From assembly GCA_900766915.1 (NCBI GenBank), contig CAAFXE010000101.1:1-51751 (forward strand): DNA of 51,751 nt, given 5' to 3'. This stretch comes from Lachnospiraceae bacterium (GTDB taxonomy: Bacteria > Bacillota > Clostridia > Lachnospirales > Lachnospiraceae). Both the position numbers and the translations under genes were made by a program. Each line of letters opens with the position of its first letter. Position 1 is the stretch's first letter. Positions 8,771-17,831 of this stretch are shown one piece after another. A model generated the notes under the pieces. It ran no database searches. It saw only the letters and a program-made list of their open reading frames with translations, and was not told the DNA's origin.

Positions 8771-8826
8771 TTGACATTTTCATTTTTTCGCTTTAATATA
8801 TAGGTAATCTATATATAGATAATCTA
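8771..8826 (+). promoter_or_regulatory. padR promoter with tandem palindromic operator
   Basis: TTGACA (8771-8776) and TAATAT (8794-8799) are 17 bp apart. Immediately downstream two copies of an 11-bp palindrome follow: TAGGTAATCTA (8801-8811) and TAGATAATCTA (8816-8826), separated by TATA. Placement over the start site fits autorepression by the PadR protein encoded next. Confidence 0.75.
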
Positions 8827-8847
8827 CATATCAAGGAGGAACTAAAA

Positions 8848-9177
8848 ATGTCCATTGATCGTACGCTTGTTTCCGGCAGCATGTCCATGCTGATCTTACG
8901 TCTTCTCTCGGAGAAGGACATGTACGGATATGAAATGATTGAAACTTTAAGGAAACGCTCTGAAAATGTATTTGAACTGAAAGCCGGAACCCTTTACCCG
9001 CTTCTTCACTCTTTAGAGGATAAAGGCTTTCTGACCTGCTATGAACAGGAAGCTTCAGGAAAGGTTCGAAAGTATTACGGTATCACAAAAGAAGGGCGAA
9101 AATTTTTAGAAAAAAAACGGGACGAATGGGAACAGTATGCGAAAGCAGTCACCAATGTTCTGGCATTGGAGGTGTAA
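8848..9177 (+). CDS. PadR-family transcriptional regulator
   Basis: A 109-aa winged-helix repressor of the short (PadR-s1) type: MLILRLLSEKDMYGYEMIETL followed by the wing region GTLYPLLHSLEDKGFL and a short C-terminal dimerisation helix. AAGGAGG lies 7 bp before ATG. Its stop is separated from the SEDS gene by one base, so the two form an operon. The tandem palindrome in its promoter is the likely binding site. PadR genes commonly precede HAAS-domain membrane proteins, as here. Confidence 0.93.
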   Translation: MSIDRTLVSGSMSMLILRLLSEKDMYGYEMIETLRKRSENVFELKAGTLYPLLHSLEDKGFLTCYEQEASGKVRKYYGITKEGRKFLEKKRDEWEQYAKAVTNVLALEV

Positions 9178-9178
9178 G

Positions 9179-10534
9179 ATGAAGCTGAACGAATATCTGG
9201 AAACCGTATCTGAGCAGATTCGATATACAAAGATCCTCTCTACAGTTACAGAAGAACTGAAAAACCATATTTTAGATCAGGCAGCAGCTTATGAAGAATG
9301 CGGTGCATTCCCGGAGGAAGCACTGGAACGTGCGGTAAGGGAAATGGGTGATCCTGTGGAAACCGGTGTTGCATTGGATCGCATTCACAGGCCGCAGATG
9401 AACTGGGGCATTGTCATTGCCATTGCGGTGCTGAGCCTTTTTGGTGTAGGGGTATTTTATATTGCCAATATCAAATTCTCAGACACATTTCCCTGGCAGC
9501 AGCAGGCAATGTATGCGCTCCTGGGTTTTCTTCTCATGCTTATAGTCTATCGGGTGGATTACAGCATTATGGGAAAATTCAAATGGAAGGCTGCTGTTTC
9601 CTTTTTCCTTTTGATGGTTGTCTCCAGCATGCTTTTCGGCGTGGAAATATATGGTGTCAAACGTTGGATTTCTTTTGGACCGATAACATTTTCCATTTCA
9701 GAAGCAATATTATTATATGTTCCTCTCTTTGGCGCAGCGCTGTATTCCTTCCGGGGTGACGATTACATCGTTTTGGCCAAAATAGTTCCGATGATCATCT
9801 TACCAGTATTTTTCGTTTGGATCACACCGGGTTTAAGCACTGCCCTGATCCTGTTTACCAGCCTTTCTCTCCTTTTCGCTTTTGCAGTATGGAAAGACTG
9901 GTATCAAATCCACAAAAAAGCAGTTCTTGGAATCTCCGGTGGAATTATCCTTCTCACCCCACTGGCCATCCTTGGATACTATTACTTTTTCGGAGCGGCA
10001 TACCAGGCAGAAAGAATCCGTGCTTTCTTTACACAGAACGGAGACGGCTTCTATATTCAAAACATCACCAGAAATATGAGAGAAAGCAGTGCACTTCTTG
10101 GCAGCAGCCATCAGGCAATGGAACAGCTTGCAAATGTACCTACCAGAGAATATCTGACAGACTTTATCTTAGTATCCATGTGCAGTATTTATGGAGTGCT
10201 GTTAACCGTTGCAGTTGTTTCCGGCCTTACACTGATTATTTTCAAAATATTCCGGATTTCTCTGACCCAGAAAAATCAACTGGGCATGATCGTAGGCACC
10301 GGATGCGGACTGGTCTTTCTCGTAAAAACCACTGTAGGGATTCTGCAAAACCTGCAATTGATCCCTTACATTTCCATCAGCATCCCATTTCTGTCCTACG
10401 GCGGAAGCAATGTTGTGGTATCCTATATTTTACTGGGACTGGTCTTGAGTGTTTACCGGTATAAAAATATTTTACCGGACGAAAAGGCTGTGCCTGTGAA
10501 ACACAGACGTAGATTAAAAATCACATGGGAGTAA
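9179..10534 (+). CDS. SEDS-family (FtsW/RodA-like) protein with HAAS-like N-terminal domain
   Basis: A 451-aa membrane protein. Residues 1-65 form a soluble alpha-helical domain (YLETVSEQIRYTK...VTEELKNHI...ALERAVREMGDP) of the HAAS/DUF1700 kind. The rest is a SEDS polymerase with about ten helices. The family signatures are present: IPFLSYGGSN near the C-terminus and TDFIL in the large external loop, matching the conserved TDFIF that carries the catalytic Asp. SEDS proteins polymerise lipid II glycan strands, usually with a class B PBP, but none is nearby. ATG at 9179 is preferred over a longer upstream frame because GGAGG sits just before it. Regulation by the preceding PadR is likely. Confidence 0.88.
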   Translation: MKLNEYLETVSEQIRYTKILSTVTEELKNHILDQAAAYEECGAFPEEALERAVREMGDPVETGVALDRIHRPQMNWGIVIAIAVLSLFGVGVFYIANIKFSDTFPWQQQAMYALLGFLLMLIVYRVDYSIMGKFKWKAAVSFFLLMVVSSMLFGVEIYGVKRWISFGPITFSISEAILLYVPLFGAALYSFRGDDYIVLAKIVPMIILPVFFVWITPGLSTALILFTSLSLLFAFAVWKDWYQIHKKAVLGISGGIILLTPLAILGYYYFFGAAYQAERIRAFFTQNGDGFYIQNITRNMRESSALLGSSHQAMEQLANVPTREYLTDFILVSMCSIYGVLLTVAVVSGLTLIIFKIFRISLTQKNQLGMIVGTGCGLVFLVKTTVGILQNLQLIPYISISIPFLSYGGSNVVVSYILLGLVLSVYRYKNILPDEKAVPVKHRRRLKITWE

Positions 10535-10560
10535 TCCACGGCACAATTCCATGAACCATC

Positions 10561-10607
10561 AAAAAAGGGTTCTGCTCAACATGTAAGTCGAGCAGAACCC
10601 TTTCTAT
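10561..10607. terminator. Strong bidirectional terminator
   Basis: AAAGGGTTCTGCTC pairs perfectly with GAGCAGAACCCTTT around a 12-nt loop. A-rich and T-containing flanks allow use from both sides, between the convergent SEDS and AI-2E genes. Confidence 0.85.
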
Positions 10608-10611
10608 TTAA

Positions 10612-11724
10612 CTAATTTCGATTCAAATCCTGCTTCACCAGCTGATAAACAGCTGCCACCGTCGGCACACCAATCAGCATTCCCGGGATTCCCATAACAC
10701 CGCCGCCTACAGTCACAGCTGCCAGAACCCACATACCCGGCAGTCCGATGGATTTTCCCACCACCTTCGGGTAAATTAAATTTCCTTCTAACTGTTGTAA
10801 AACTACAATAAACACAAGGAAAAACAATGCCTTGATGGGTGATACGGTCAAGATCATAAAGGCTCCCACGCCCGCACCGATATAGGCACCTGCTACCGGA
10901 ATCAGTGCGGTAAAGCCGATGAGCGTACCGATCATCATGGCATAAGGGAAGCGAAGCACTGTCATTCCAATGATACAAAGTACCCCTAATACAACTGCTT
11001 CGATACACTGTCCCACGATAAAATTGTGGAAGGAACCATCAAACACTCCCGCCACATAGCGGATCTTTTCATTCCATGCCGGCTTCAGGTAATGCTCCAT
11101 CACTCTGCGAAGCTGTCCCCCGAGTGACTCTTTTCCAAGCAAAATATAAATTGCAAAAATCAGGCCGATTACAAACTGGGTAATCACGGAAACCGTGGCA
11201 GATACCGCACCCACTGCTGCCTGGGCAACACCGCCCACACCGGCTGCCAGCATTTTAATCATCTCGGCCATCTTAGCCTGCCAGTCTATGGCAGTCAGTG
11301 CAGCAATGGAATCATCTGACAGCACTGCAGCCAGCACACCGCTATCCTCCAGCCACTGAATCCCTGTATCCAAAGCCTCAGGTACTTCCGCTACCAAAAG
11401 TTTCACACAGCCTGCCAGCTCCGGAAGCACCAGCCCGATTACAAGAGCCACTAAGGCTACCAAAGTCAGCAGAGAAGCTGCCAGACAGACAACTCTTTTG
11501 CTCTTTGCAACCACTGCCTTCTGACTTTTCGGAAAGTAATACTTCTCATAAAAGCTCATTAAAATATTCAGTACATAGGCGATGACACACCCAATCACCA
11601 GGGAGCCTGCCGCTCCAAATAACACTCTGACCAATCCGGTCAGGCTGCCCCAGTAATGGATCGCAAGATATGTCAAAAACACTGTCAATCCAAGACGAAA
11701 ACAGCTCTTCCATTCTATTTTCAT
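10612..11724 (-). CDS. AI-2E family transporter (YdiK/PerM type)
   Basis: A 370-aa polytopic membrane protein with about eight helices. The C-terminal signature FVIVVLQQLEGNLIYPKVVGKSIGLPGMWVL is split here across residues around 315-345 and is typical of the family. Members export small molecules (autoinducer-2 in one case, Na+/H+ exchange or other roles in others), so the substrate is unknown. GAGGAG lies 10 bp before ATG. It lies 65 bp downstream of the RelA/SpoT gene and may be co-transcribed with it. Confidence 0.9.
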   Translation of the reverse strand: MKIEWKSCFRLGLTVFLTYLAIHYWGSLTGLVRVLFGAAGSLVIGCVIAYVLNILMSFYEKYYFPKSQKAVVAKSKRVVCLAASLLTLVALVALVIGLVLPELAGCVKLLVAEVPEALDTGIQWLEDSGVLAAVLSDDSIAALTAIDWQAKMAEMIKMLAAGVGGVAQAAVGAVSATVSVITQFVIGLIFAIYILLGKESLGGQLRRVMEHYLKPAWNEKIRYVAGVFDGSFHNFIVGQCIEAVVLGVLCIIGMTVLRFPYAMMIGTLIGFTALIPVAGAYIGAGVGAFMILTVSPIKALFFLVFIVVLQQLEGNLIYPKVVGKSIGLPGMWVLAAVTVGGGVMGIPGMLIGVPTVAAVYQLVKQDLNRN

Positions 11725-11789
11725 AATTTAAAAACTCCTCAAAACACTTTATAACTGTTCTATGCGTTCCAGCCACACAGTTTTCAGCC

Positions 11790-12497
11790 TCATTCAACTT
11801 CATAAGTATTGGAAGACTCCACCTTATCCCTCAGCTTATCCATTCGAGAATCCAGCTGGGCACTTAAATCGGCACAATCTTGAAGCTCCTTTGCCATATC
11901 TTCCGTAAAATCAAAATCTTTCTTATACCGCAGCTGATGCTCCAGGCTTGCCCAGAAATCCATGGCAATGGTACGCAGCTGAATTTCCACCTGCATAATT
12001 CTCTTTTCATGCTCCAGGAAAATCGGCACAGTGACAATGAGATGAAGGCTCCGGTATCCATTCGGCTTTGGATTGGAAATGTAATCTTTTTTCTCCAGTA
12101 ATGTAATATCGTCCTGCTTGAGCAGCGCATCTGCCAGAAGATATACATCATCCACAAAGGAGCAGACCACACGAACACCTGCTACATCATGGATATGTTC
12201 TTCTACTGTTTCAAGAGTAAAGGGCAATTCTTTTCGTTCCAGTTTTTCCTTGATACTGTCCAGTTTTTTCAGCCTGCTTTTGATGCCGCTGATTGGATTT
12301 CTATCATATCGGAGAGAAAACTCTTCATTTAACACATTGAATTTTGTTTCTACTTCCATAATAGCACACCGATAATATGCCATCAGTCTATTATAATTCT
12401 GAAGAATACCCTTTGACCATTGCATCATATCCTCGTCAAAAAAAGCATCCAGCAGCTTTCGCTCTCTTACTTTATCTTCAAGTACACTATTCTTCAT
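11790..12497 (-). CDS. Small alarmone synthetase (GTP pyrophosphokinase, RelA/SpoT domain)
   Basis: A 235-aa cytoplasmic protein with only the RelA/SpoT synthetase domain, expected to make (p)ppGpp from ATP and GTP or GDP. Visible signatures are DVAGVRVVCSFVDD (about 108-121), NPKPNGYRSLHLIV (G-loop, about 142-155) and the MQVEIQLRTIAMDFWASLEHQLRY block (about 167-190). There is no HD hydrolase, TGS or ACT domain. It resembles the RelQ/YjbM class and has a helical C-terminus. Start assigned by a GGGGGT ribosome site. Confidence 0.9.
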   Translation of the reverse strand: MKNSVLEDKVRERKLLDAFFDEDMMQWSKGILQNYNRLMAYYRCAIMEVETKFNVLNEEFSLRYDRNPISGIKSRLKKLDSIKEKLERKELPFTLETVEEHIHDVAGVRVVCSFVDDVYLLADALLKQDDITLLEKKDYISNPKPNGYRSLHLIVTVPIFLEHEKRIMQVEIQLRTIAMDFWASLEHQLRYKKDFDFTEDMAKELQDCADLSAQLDSRMDKLRDKVESSNTYEVE

Positions 12498-12584
12498 TAA
12501 TAATACCCCCTGATTTTACACAGTTCTTTACCTGTTCAGTGCCCTTCGTGGCTTCTGAACAGCTACGCATAATCTATCTCTATT

Positions 12585-12613
12585 TTAACATGATTTCATA
12601 GAAAACATATAAT
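12585..12613 (+). promoter_or_regulatory. Promoter of the SOD-like gene
   Basis: TTAACA (12585-12590) and TATAAT (12608-12613) are separated by 17 bp, about 30 bp before the start codon. AAGGA (12630s) gives the ribosome site. It lies in a 144-bp divergent gap with the alarmone synthetase. Confidence 0.7.
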
Positions 12614-12641
12614 ATTTTAATAAACTTTCAAGGAATTTTTT

Positions 12642-13148
12642 ATGAATCGTTGTCCAAACCAGTTCCCTGAAATCCCCTATTTTGCTTCTGTGATAAACAG
12701 AAAACCTCACTCCTATGCAATGATCCGGGGAAGTGATGAATATCCGGACATCCGGGGAGAAGTGCGCTTTTTTCAGACCCCGTATGGTACCCTTGTCGTG
12801 GCAGAGGTCTTTGGACTGCCGGTAAACTGCCGACATTGCCAGGATGGGATTTTCGCCTTCCATATCCACGAAGGTGCCCTGTGTGCCGGAAACTGTCAGG
12901 ATCCCTTTGCGCAGGCAATGTCCCATTACAATCCGGGTGCCTGCGACCACCCCTATCATGCAGGGGATCTGCCGCCACTCTTTGGAAATGACGGCTATGC
13001 ATTTTCTGTATTTCTCACCGATCGGTTTACGCCCTGCGAAATCATTGGAAGAACCATTCTCATCCACAGTGGACCGGACGATTTTACCACCCAGCCCTCC
13101 GGGAATTCCGGTTCAAAAATAGCCTGCGGCGTCATTAAGAAGGCTTAG
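12642..13148 (+). CDS. Cu/Zn superoxide dismutase-like protein
   Basis: A 168-aa protein with the SodC fold signatures. Copper ligands H74 and H76 (FHIHEG), the bridging H95 (HYNP), and H142 (IHSGPDDFTTQPSGNSG) are present. Zinc ligands H103, H106 and D109 lie in a shortened loop (CDHPYHAGDL). Cysteines that could form the usual disulfide are C81/C85 and C162 (ACGVI). The Arg that guides superoxide in classical enzymes is replaced by Lys159 (GSKIACGV). There is no signal peptide, so it is predicted to be cytoplasmic, unusual for bacterial SodC. Its own promoter lies upstream. The 3' end overlaps the convergent EamA gene by 14 bp. Activity is unproven. Confidence 0.88.
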   Translation: MNRCPNQFPEIPYFASVINRKPHSYAMIRGSDEYPDIRGEVRFFQTPYGTLVVAEVFGLPVNCRHCQDGIFAFHIHEGALCAGNCQDPFAQAMSHYNPGACDHPYHAGDLPPLFGNDGYAFSVFLTDRFTPCEIIGRTILIHSGPDDFTTQPSGNSGSKIACGVIKKA

Positions 13149-13968
13149 CTGCTTTCCTGACATTATAGCTTACCACTGCAAGGATTACGATTACCGCACC
13201 TACGAAAGCTAACGGGCTGATCATCTCATGATAAAACACTGCCACCAGCAGAGGATTTAAGATGGGCTCGATGGCAGTTGTGAGACTCGCTGTCACTGCA
13301 GGCACCTCTTCAAGACCCTTCGCCATAAAAATGTAGGCAAGCGCCAGCTGGAAAATACCGAGCGCCAAAATTCCGCCAACAGCCGTCACGCCAAAATCCG
13401 TCTCCCCAAACACGAAAGGAATACAGGTCACTGCTGACAATGCCTGTCCCAGAAAAATAGAAGACAGGGAATCAGATTTCTCAAAGCTGTTCATCATAAA
13501 GACACCGGCATAGCATACGCCCGATAAAACCGCCACAAAATTTCCCAGCATGTTTCCGGCAGCAAGCCCGTCCACAAAGAAACAAAGAATACCCACAAAT
13601 ACCGCTGCACTGGCAATGATATCCACACGCTTTGGTCTTTCTTTGAAAAAGATCCACATAAAAAAGATAACGAAGATGGGGGCTGTAAACTGTAACACGA
13701 TGGTATTTGCCGCAGTGGTCAGTTTATTGGCAACACAATATAAAGTCGTCACACCCATCATACACACTGCACCAAAAATCACAGGTGGATTCACGATGAT
13801 TTCGTGATGAATTATTTTTAAATATGCACCAATGATGATGACGGAAATCAGATTTCTCGCACCATTGATGGCCAGCGGTGACCATGGCACCAGCTTAATA
13901 CAGAGCCCGCCGATACTAAACAGTATAGCTGCTGTCAAAACATATAAGATACCCTTTGATTTTTTCAT
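13135..13968 (-). CDS. EamA/DMT-family transporter
   Basis: A 277-aa membrane protein with ten predicted helices in two EamA repeats (about 1-135 and 145-275), ending in a basic tail. The family exports metabolites or amino acids; the substrate cannot be told. The ribosome site is weak (AGGAAA well upstream). Its 3' end overlaps the SOD-like gene on the other strand. Confidence 0.88.
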   Translation of the reverse strand: MKKSKGILYVLTAAILFSIGGLCIKLVPWSPLAINGARNLISVIIIGAYLKIIHHEIIVNPPVIFGAVCMMGVTTLYCVANKLTTAANTIVLQFTAPIFVIFFMWIFFKERPKRVDIIASAAVFVGILCFFVDGLAAGNMLGNFVAVLSGVCYAGVFMMNSFEKSDSLSSIFLGQALSAVTCIPFVFGETDFGVTAVGGILALGIFQLALAYIFMAKGLEEVPAVTASLTTAIEPILNPLLVAVFYHEMISPLAFVGAVIVILAVVSYNVRKAAKPS

Positions 13969-14067
13969 AACACTTCAACGCTTTCCTGCGTCTTCCTCCT
14001 GTATTCACTATTCAAATCAATTTATCAATGGTAATTATACATGGAATTATTTAAAATGCAAGAAATC

Positions 14068-14102
14068 CAAAAACAGACTCCGTAGTATTCCCACAGAGCC
14101 TG
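14068..14102 (-). terminator. Terminator of the GH106-like/YczE operon
   Basis: Reading leftward, CAGGCTCTG pairs with CGGAGTCTG (with G-U pairs) around an 11-nt loop and is followed by TTTTT. It lies just after the YczE-like gene. Confidence 0.65.
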
Positions 14103-14108
14103 CTTTAA

Positions 14109-14756
14109 TTATACTTTTTTCTTTTGAAACTTCTCACCTGTTGCGGTGATAAACTGTACACACCGTCCGATCATAATTGCTGATACCAGTGTTCCAATCC
14201 CAATACCAATGATTTTATGCTGAACAGACCATCCCAGAAGCACTGTCACCAACACAAAAACAATATCCAGCAAGGTTTTGGCTTTTCCTAGGGGACATTT
14301 CAACAGTTTTGATAACTCGTAAGTCAGTCCATCCGGTGGCACCATGACCACATCTGCCTTTACAGTTATTACAATTCCTAAAGCCGTACAGATAATTGCC
14401 ACCGCAAGTATACATAACTGAACGGGTATCCGTGTTGGATTCCATGAAATCATTGTATTAAAAACGGTTGTAAATTTGCCGAAAAGAATACCAAACGGAA
14501 TTTGTACAATTACTCTAAATGGAGGTTCATTTCTCTTCTTCCTGATGATCATCTGCAAGATTACAAGCAGAAAATAAACAAGAATTGTCATATTCCCCAA
14601 TTCGATACCTGACAACACAGATAAGGCATATGGAATAGAATTTACCGGTGAAACTCCCAGGTTAGTTTTAATGTTTAAAACCACACCGAACGATAGTATT
14701 CCGATTCCCAAGATCAGAAGTAACGTTCTTTGGCATAATGTCGCTTTTCGCTGCAT
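14109..14756 (-). CDS. YczE/YyaS/YitT-like membrane protein
   Basis: A 215-aa integral membrane protein with about five or six helices and the family-typical start LGIGILSFGVVLNIKTNLGVSPVNSIPYALS split over residues 15-45. VPPDGLTYELSKLL is also characteristic. Function is unknown for the family. It begins 12 bp after the glycosidase with GGAGA before ATG and therefore belongs to the same transcript. A sugar-export or membrane-support role would be a guess. Confidence 0.82.
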   Translation of the reverse strand: MQRKATLCQRTLLLILGIGILSFGVVLNIKTNLGVSPVNSIPYALSVLSGIELGNMTILVYFLLVILQMIIRKKRNEPPFRVIVQIPFGILFGKFTTVFNTMISWNPTRIPVQLCILAVAIICTALGIVITVKADVVMVPPDGLTYELSKLLKCPLGKAKTLLDIVFVLVTVLLGWSVQHKIIGIGIGTLVSAIMIGRCVQFITATGEKFQKKKV

Positions 14757-14768
14757 ATCCGTTTTCTC

Positions 14769-17700
14769 CTAAACGTACAATTCCGGGATCTCGATAATTC
14801 CCATGGTTCTTAACTGATATTCATAGCTCCACTGCTCTCCTTCCGTTCTCCAAAGAAGTGGAAATGAGCGGTATTCATCTGCAGCATTTGAATCATGCAG
14901 GTGGGAGAAGGTGTTATATCTGTTTCCATATAAAATCAGAGTTATTTCATGCTCTCCTTTTTCCATTTCTGATAATTCAAAGGTAAACGGAGCCTGAATA
15001 ATATTCCGTTTTTGTTTCACACCGTCAATTTCAATTCCCACAGAAGAACCCCGGTACTTCGGAATGCAGATTTTTAGCTTTCCTTCCGGGCAGCTTACCA
15101 AAAAACGATACCTGATGTTGCCTCCGTAAAAATCAAATCCCTGTCCAACCAGATTATCAAACCTTACTGTCTCTGCTTTTTTAGCCAGTTGGAATTTGTC
15201 TCCTTCTACATTTACTGCAAAATCGCCTAAAAGATACATCGGTTCCAGATTTGTATTTTCACGGTAACGTATACTTACCTCCAGGATATTTTCGCCTTCC
15301 AAAACATCACCAAGTAATATCTTTTGGATTTCCTGATCAACATACCAGCCAATGGGGGTTACATCAATTTTTTTACCATTCCATGTGATCTCACACTGTT
15401 CAAGTTCCTCCAATGCCAGCCAAACATCCCTGTGTACGCATTCGCTTTTAAATACGTACCTTAAAGTTAATAAATGTTCCTCATCTCTGGTTTTATAGGA
15501 ATAAGGCTGAGCCATATTAAAGCTTCTGGCCCTATACCCCAGATACTTACGCATTTTTACATCAATTTTTAAGATTTCCTCTCTGGTCTGAAACTCTCCA
15601 TGATCCAAAGAATATTCCGGCATATCCAGTAGTGCTACATTGCTTTCTTCTAAATCATAGGATACACTGCCTGGAACTGCAATCTTATGCCAGGTGATGC
15701 CTTCTGTCTTATCAACCTGTTCGACCTCTAACGGAGCATTGAGCAAAAATACTTTCGAATTTCCTTCATAAAATTCGGATTCGAATACTGTCCATCCATC
15801 CTCTTGTCTGCTGTCGATTTTCTGATATTGATTCTCAAAGGTATCATACTCTGAAATGGCATAACCGCCCTGAATTCTAAATGTTACCTTCTTTTTCTCA
15901 GGATCATCCATATCCGAAGGTTTCTTCACAGATGCTGCGAAAAGAACACCGCTGCTGTCCTCTTTTTTCAAATGACAGATTAACGATTCCTCAGCCTGTC
16001 CCTTTTCATTAAAATACTGAATGTTTCTATATCCTTTGACACTATCTAATAAAGCTTCCTTAGAACAGTCTATAATTTTTCCTATACCCTGCAGCACATC
16101 TTCCTGCTTCACGCCATCCAGATACTCCGGCTTTTCTCCCCAAATCAATACTTCACCTGCATTTTTTTCAAATTCTCCAAGTATTTCCACCGTAGAGGAT
16201 CTGATTCCATATAAGGCTGGCAGTATAATCACATCGTATTTCATCAGACCAAAAGTTCTTGTCTGGGAAGAATATAATTCCGGCATCAGTTCTTCATCCA
16301 GATAATCGAATGCGACTCCGTTGGTTAATAACCACTTCGTAATATTTTGGAAGTTATCATCCAATTGCTTTCTTAATTCGTCTGTCTGGCTCTCTGGACC
16401 AAACTTTAACCAATAGCTCTCCAATGGATGAATCACTGCCACTCGTTCTGTAGGTTTTCCATCTTCAAGAAGCATATTGATTCTGGCACAATGCTCTTCT
16501 ACAATTTTCATTTCCTTTGCCCATGGTGCCTGATAAGAGATACTTGCAGGAAAATCTCGTTTTGCTTCTCCCTTCATGGACAATAATGACAGATGCGGAA
16601 CTCGTTTGTTAATTCCCAGTGCTGCCTGCCAATCTGACTGGAACAGATAATCCCTCAGCTCAAAAGCCCAGTTTGTTACACCATATTCTTCTGACATGGC
16701 GCCTTTTTTCCCATATTGGTGTACAATGGACTGTATCTGTTTTCCTGTGGTCATATCTACTTCATCGAATAACAGATCCATTCCCGGAATATCCATATTA
16801 CGATACATTCTCATCAGATCTCCATCCGAACGGTTCTGTTGAAATAAAGTTTCTTCGTACAGATAATGTCCTGTAAATGCAATGTTATTTTTCCTACACC
16901 AGTCTCCGATATTTTTAGCGAAGGCTTCATCAAACAGATCTGCCAACACACGATGAAATGCATATCTTACCTTCAAATTATCCCGATTTGTTTCCCAAAA
17001 AAGTAACGGGAGATTTTCGGGCACAGAAACTCCGTATCTCTTTAAACATTCTTCTTCTAAACTCCACGTCCATGGAAGAAACTGATCTTCTGTTGAAAAT
17101 GGTGTTTCAAGATTTGTCTTAAAGATCATATGTGGTTCATCAGTAAAAATCGATGGTATCCAGCTTCCAAAGTCCTCCCCAAATCGTTCCCGGTAAATCT
17201 TATAGGATGTGTCCAAAAACAGGTCAATAGCCTCTTTATTCAAAACGTCTACATAAGCCCCATCGTTATACCATGTATGCGGTGGATTTTCTTCTATGTA
17301 TGCATACCACTTCACACCGTTTACTTCATCACCCTCTTCAATTCTGGCAAAAGACTGAAGCATTCCGTCCGAATCCAGCACTACATCATAAATCCCTAAC
17401 AACTGTCCCTGATTCGTCCGCACACCCACTGCAAAGTTTGCTTTATAGATGATTTTTTCTTCTACCACTGAATTTTCATAAGGTGTAGTAGTAAACAGCA
17501 AATGAATGGCACGATATTTTTTTTCCTTTGTAACAATTCCACTTCCATATCCGGAGGGCCAACGATCCTCATCATAAAGATAAGTTAACATGTCCAGCTC
17601 TTTTGCCTTTTCGATAGAAAAGCCCATCATATCAAGAAATTCCTCTGATAAATAAGGAACTTCAAGCCCCACTCTGGCATGTATATGTGCTCCGCCAAAA

Positions 17701-17825
17701 CCCATATCTTTTAATTCTTTAAGCTGAAATTCCAGCCTGGCTTTGTCCAGACTGGAATTCCATGCCCAAAAAGGAGCACCTCGATATTCTTTTGGCGGGT
17801 TTTTCAACTCGTTCAAATTTTTCAT
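14769..17825 (-). CDS. GH106-like glycoside hydrolase (alpha-L-rhamnosidase family)
   Basis: A large 1018-aa protein without a signal peptide, so probably cytoplasmic. The N-terminal TIM-barrel region has the hallmarks of the GH106-like group: PFWAWNSSLDKARLEFQL, MGFGGAHIHAR and TYLYDEDRWPSGYGSG (about 80-96). The C-terminal third (about 700-1018) is beta-rich, with a galactose-binding-like part (WLALEELEQCEITWNGK). GH106 members remove alpha-L-rhamnose, but distant members are uncharacterised, so substrate is open. It lies 6 bp after the second permease of an Rbs-type importer and probably hydrolyses the imported glycoside inside the cell. Confidence 0.75.
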   Translation of the reverse strand: MKNLNELKNPPKEYRGAPFWAWNSSLDKARLEFQLKELKDMGFGGAHIHARVGLEVPYLSEEFLDMMGFSIEKAKELDMLTYLYDEDRWPSGYGSGIVTKEKKYRAIHLLFTTTPYENSVVEEKIIYKANFAVGVRTNQGQLLGIYDVVLDSDGMLQSFARIEEGDEVNGVKWYAYIEENPPHTWYNDGAYVDVLNKEAIDLFLDTSYKIYRERFGEDFGSWIPSIFTDEPHMIFKTNLETPFSTEDQFLPWTWSLEEECLKRYGVSVPENLPLLFWETNRDNLKVRYAFHRVLADLFDEAFAKNIGDWCRKNNIAFTGHYLYEETLFQQNRSDGDLMRMYRNMDIPGMDLLFDEVDMTTGKQIQSIVHQYGKKGAMSEEYGVTNWAFELRDYLFQSDWQAALGINKRVPHLSLLSMKGEAKRDFPASISYQAPWAKEMKIVEEHCARINMLLEDGKPTERVAVIHPLESYWLKFGPESQTDELRKQLDDNFQNITKWLLTNGVAFDYLDEELMPELYSSQTRTFGLMKYDVIILPALYGIRSSTVEILGEFEKNAGEVLIWGEKPEYLDGVKQEDVLQGIGKIIDCSKEALLDSVKGYRNIQYFNEKGQAEESLICHLKKEDSSGVLFAASVKKPSDMDDPEKKKVTFRIQGGYAISEYDTFENQYQKIDSRQEDGWTVFESEFYEGNSKVFLLNAPLEVEQVDKTEGITWHKIAVPGSVSYDLEESNVALLDMPEYSLDHGEFQTREEILKIDVKMRKYLGYRARSFNMAQPYSYKTRDEEHLLTLRYVFKSECVHRDVWLALEELEQCEITWNGKKIDVTPIGWYVDQEIQKILLGDVLEGENILEVSIRYRENTNLEPMYLLGDFAVNVEGDKFQLAKKAETVRFDNLVGQGFDFYGGNIRYRFLVSCPEGKLKICIPKYRGSSVGIEIDGVKQKRNIIQAPFTFELSEMEKGEHEITLILYGNRYNTFSHLHDSNAADEYRSFPLLWRTEGEQWSYEYQLRTMGIIEIPELYV

Positions 17826-17831
17826 AAGTTA

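Noticed and set aside
12640..13067. Long minus-strand open frames opposite the SOD-like gene
   Set aside because: They have no family motifs; the plus frame has clear SodC motifs, a promoter and a ribosome site.
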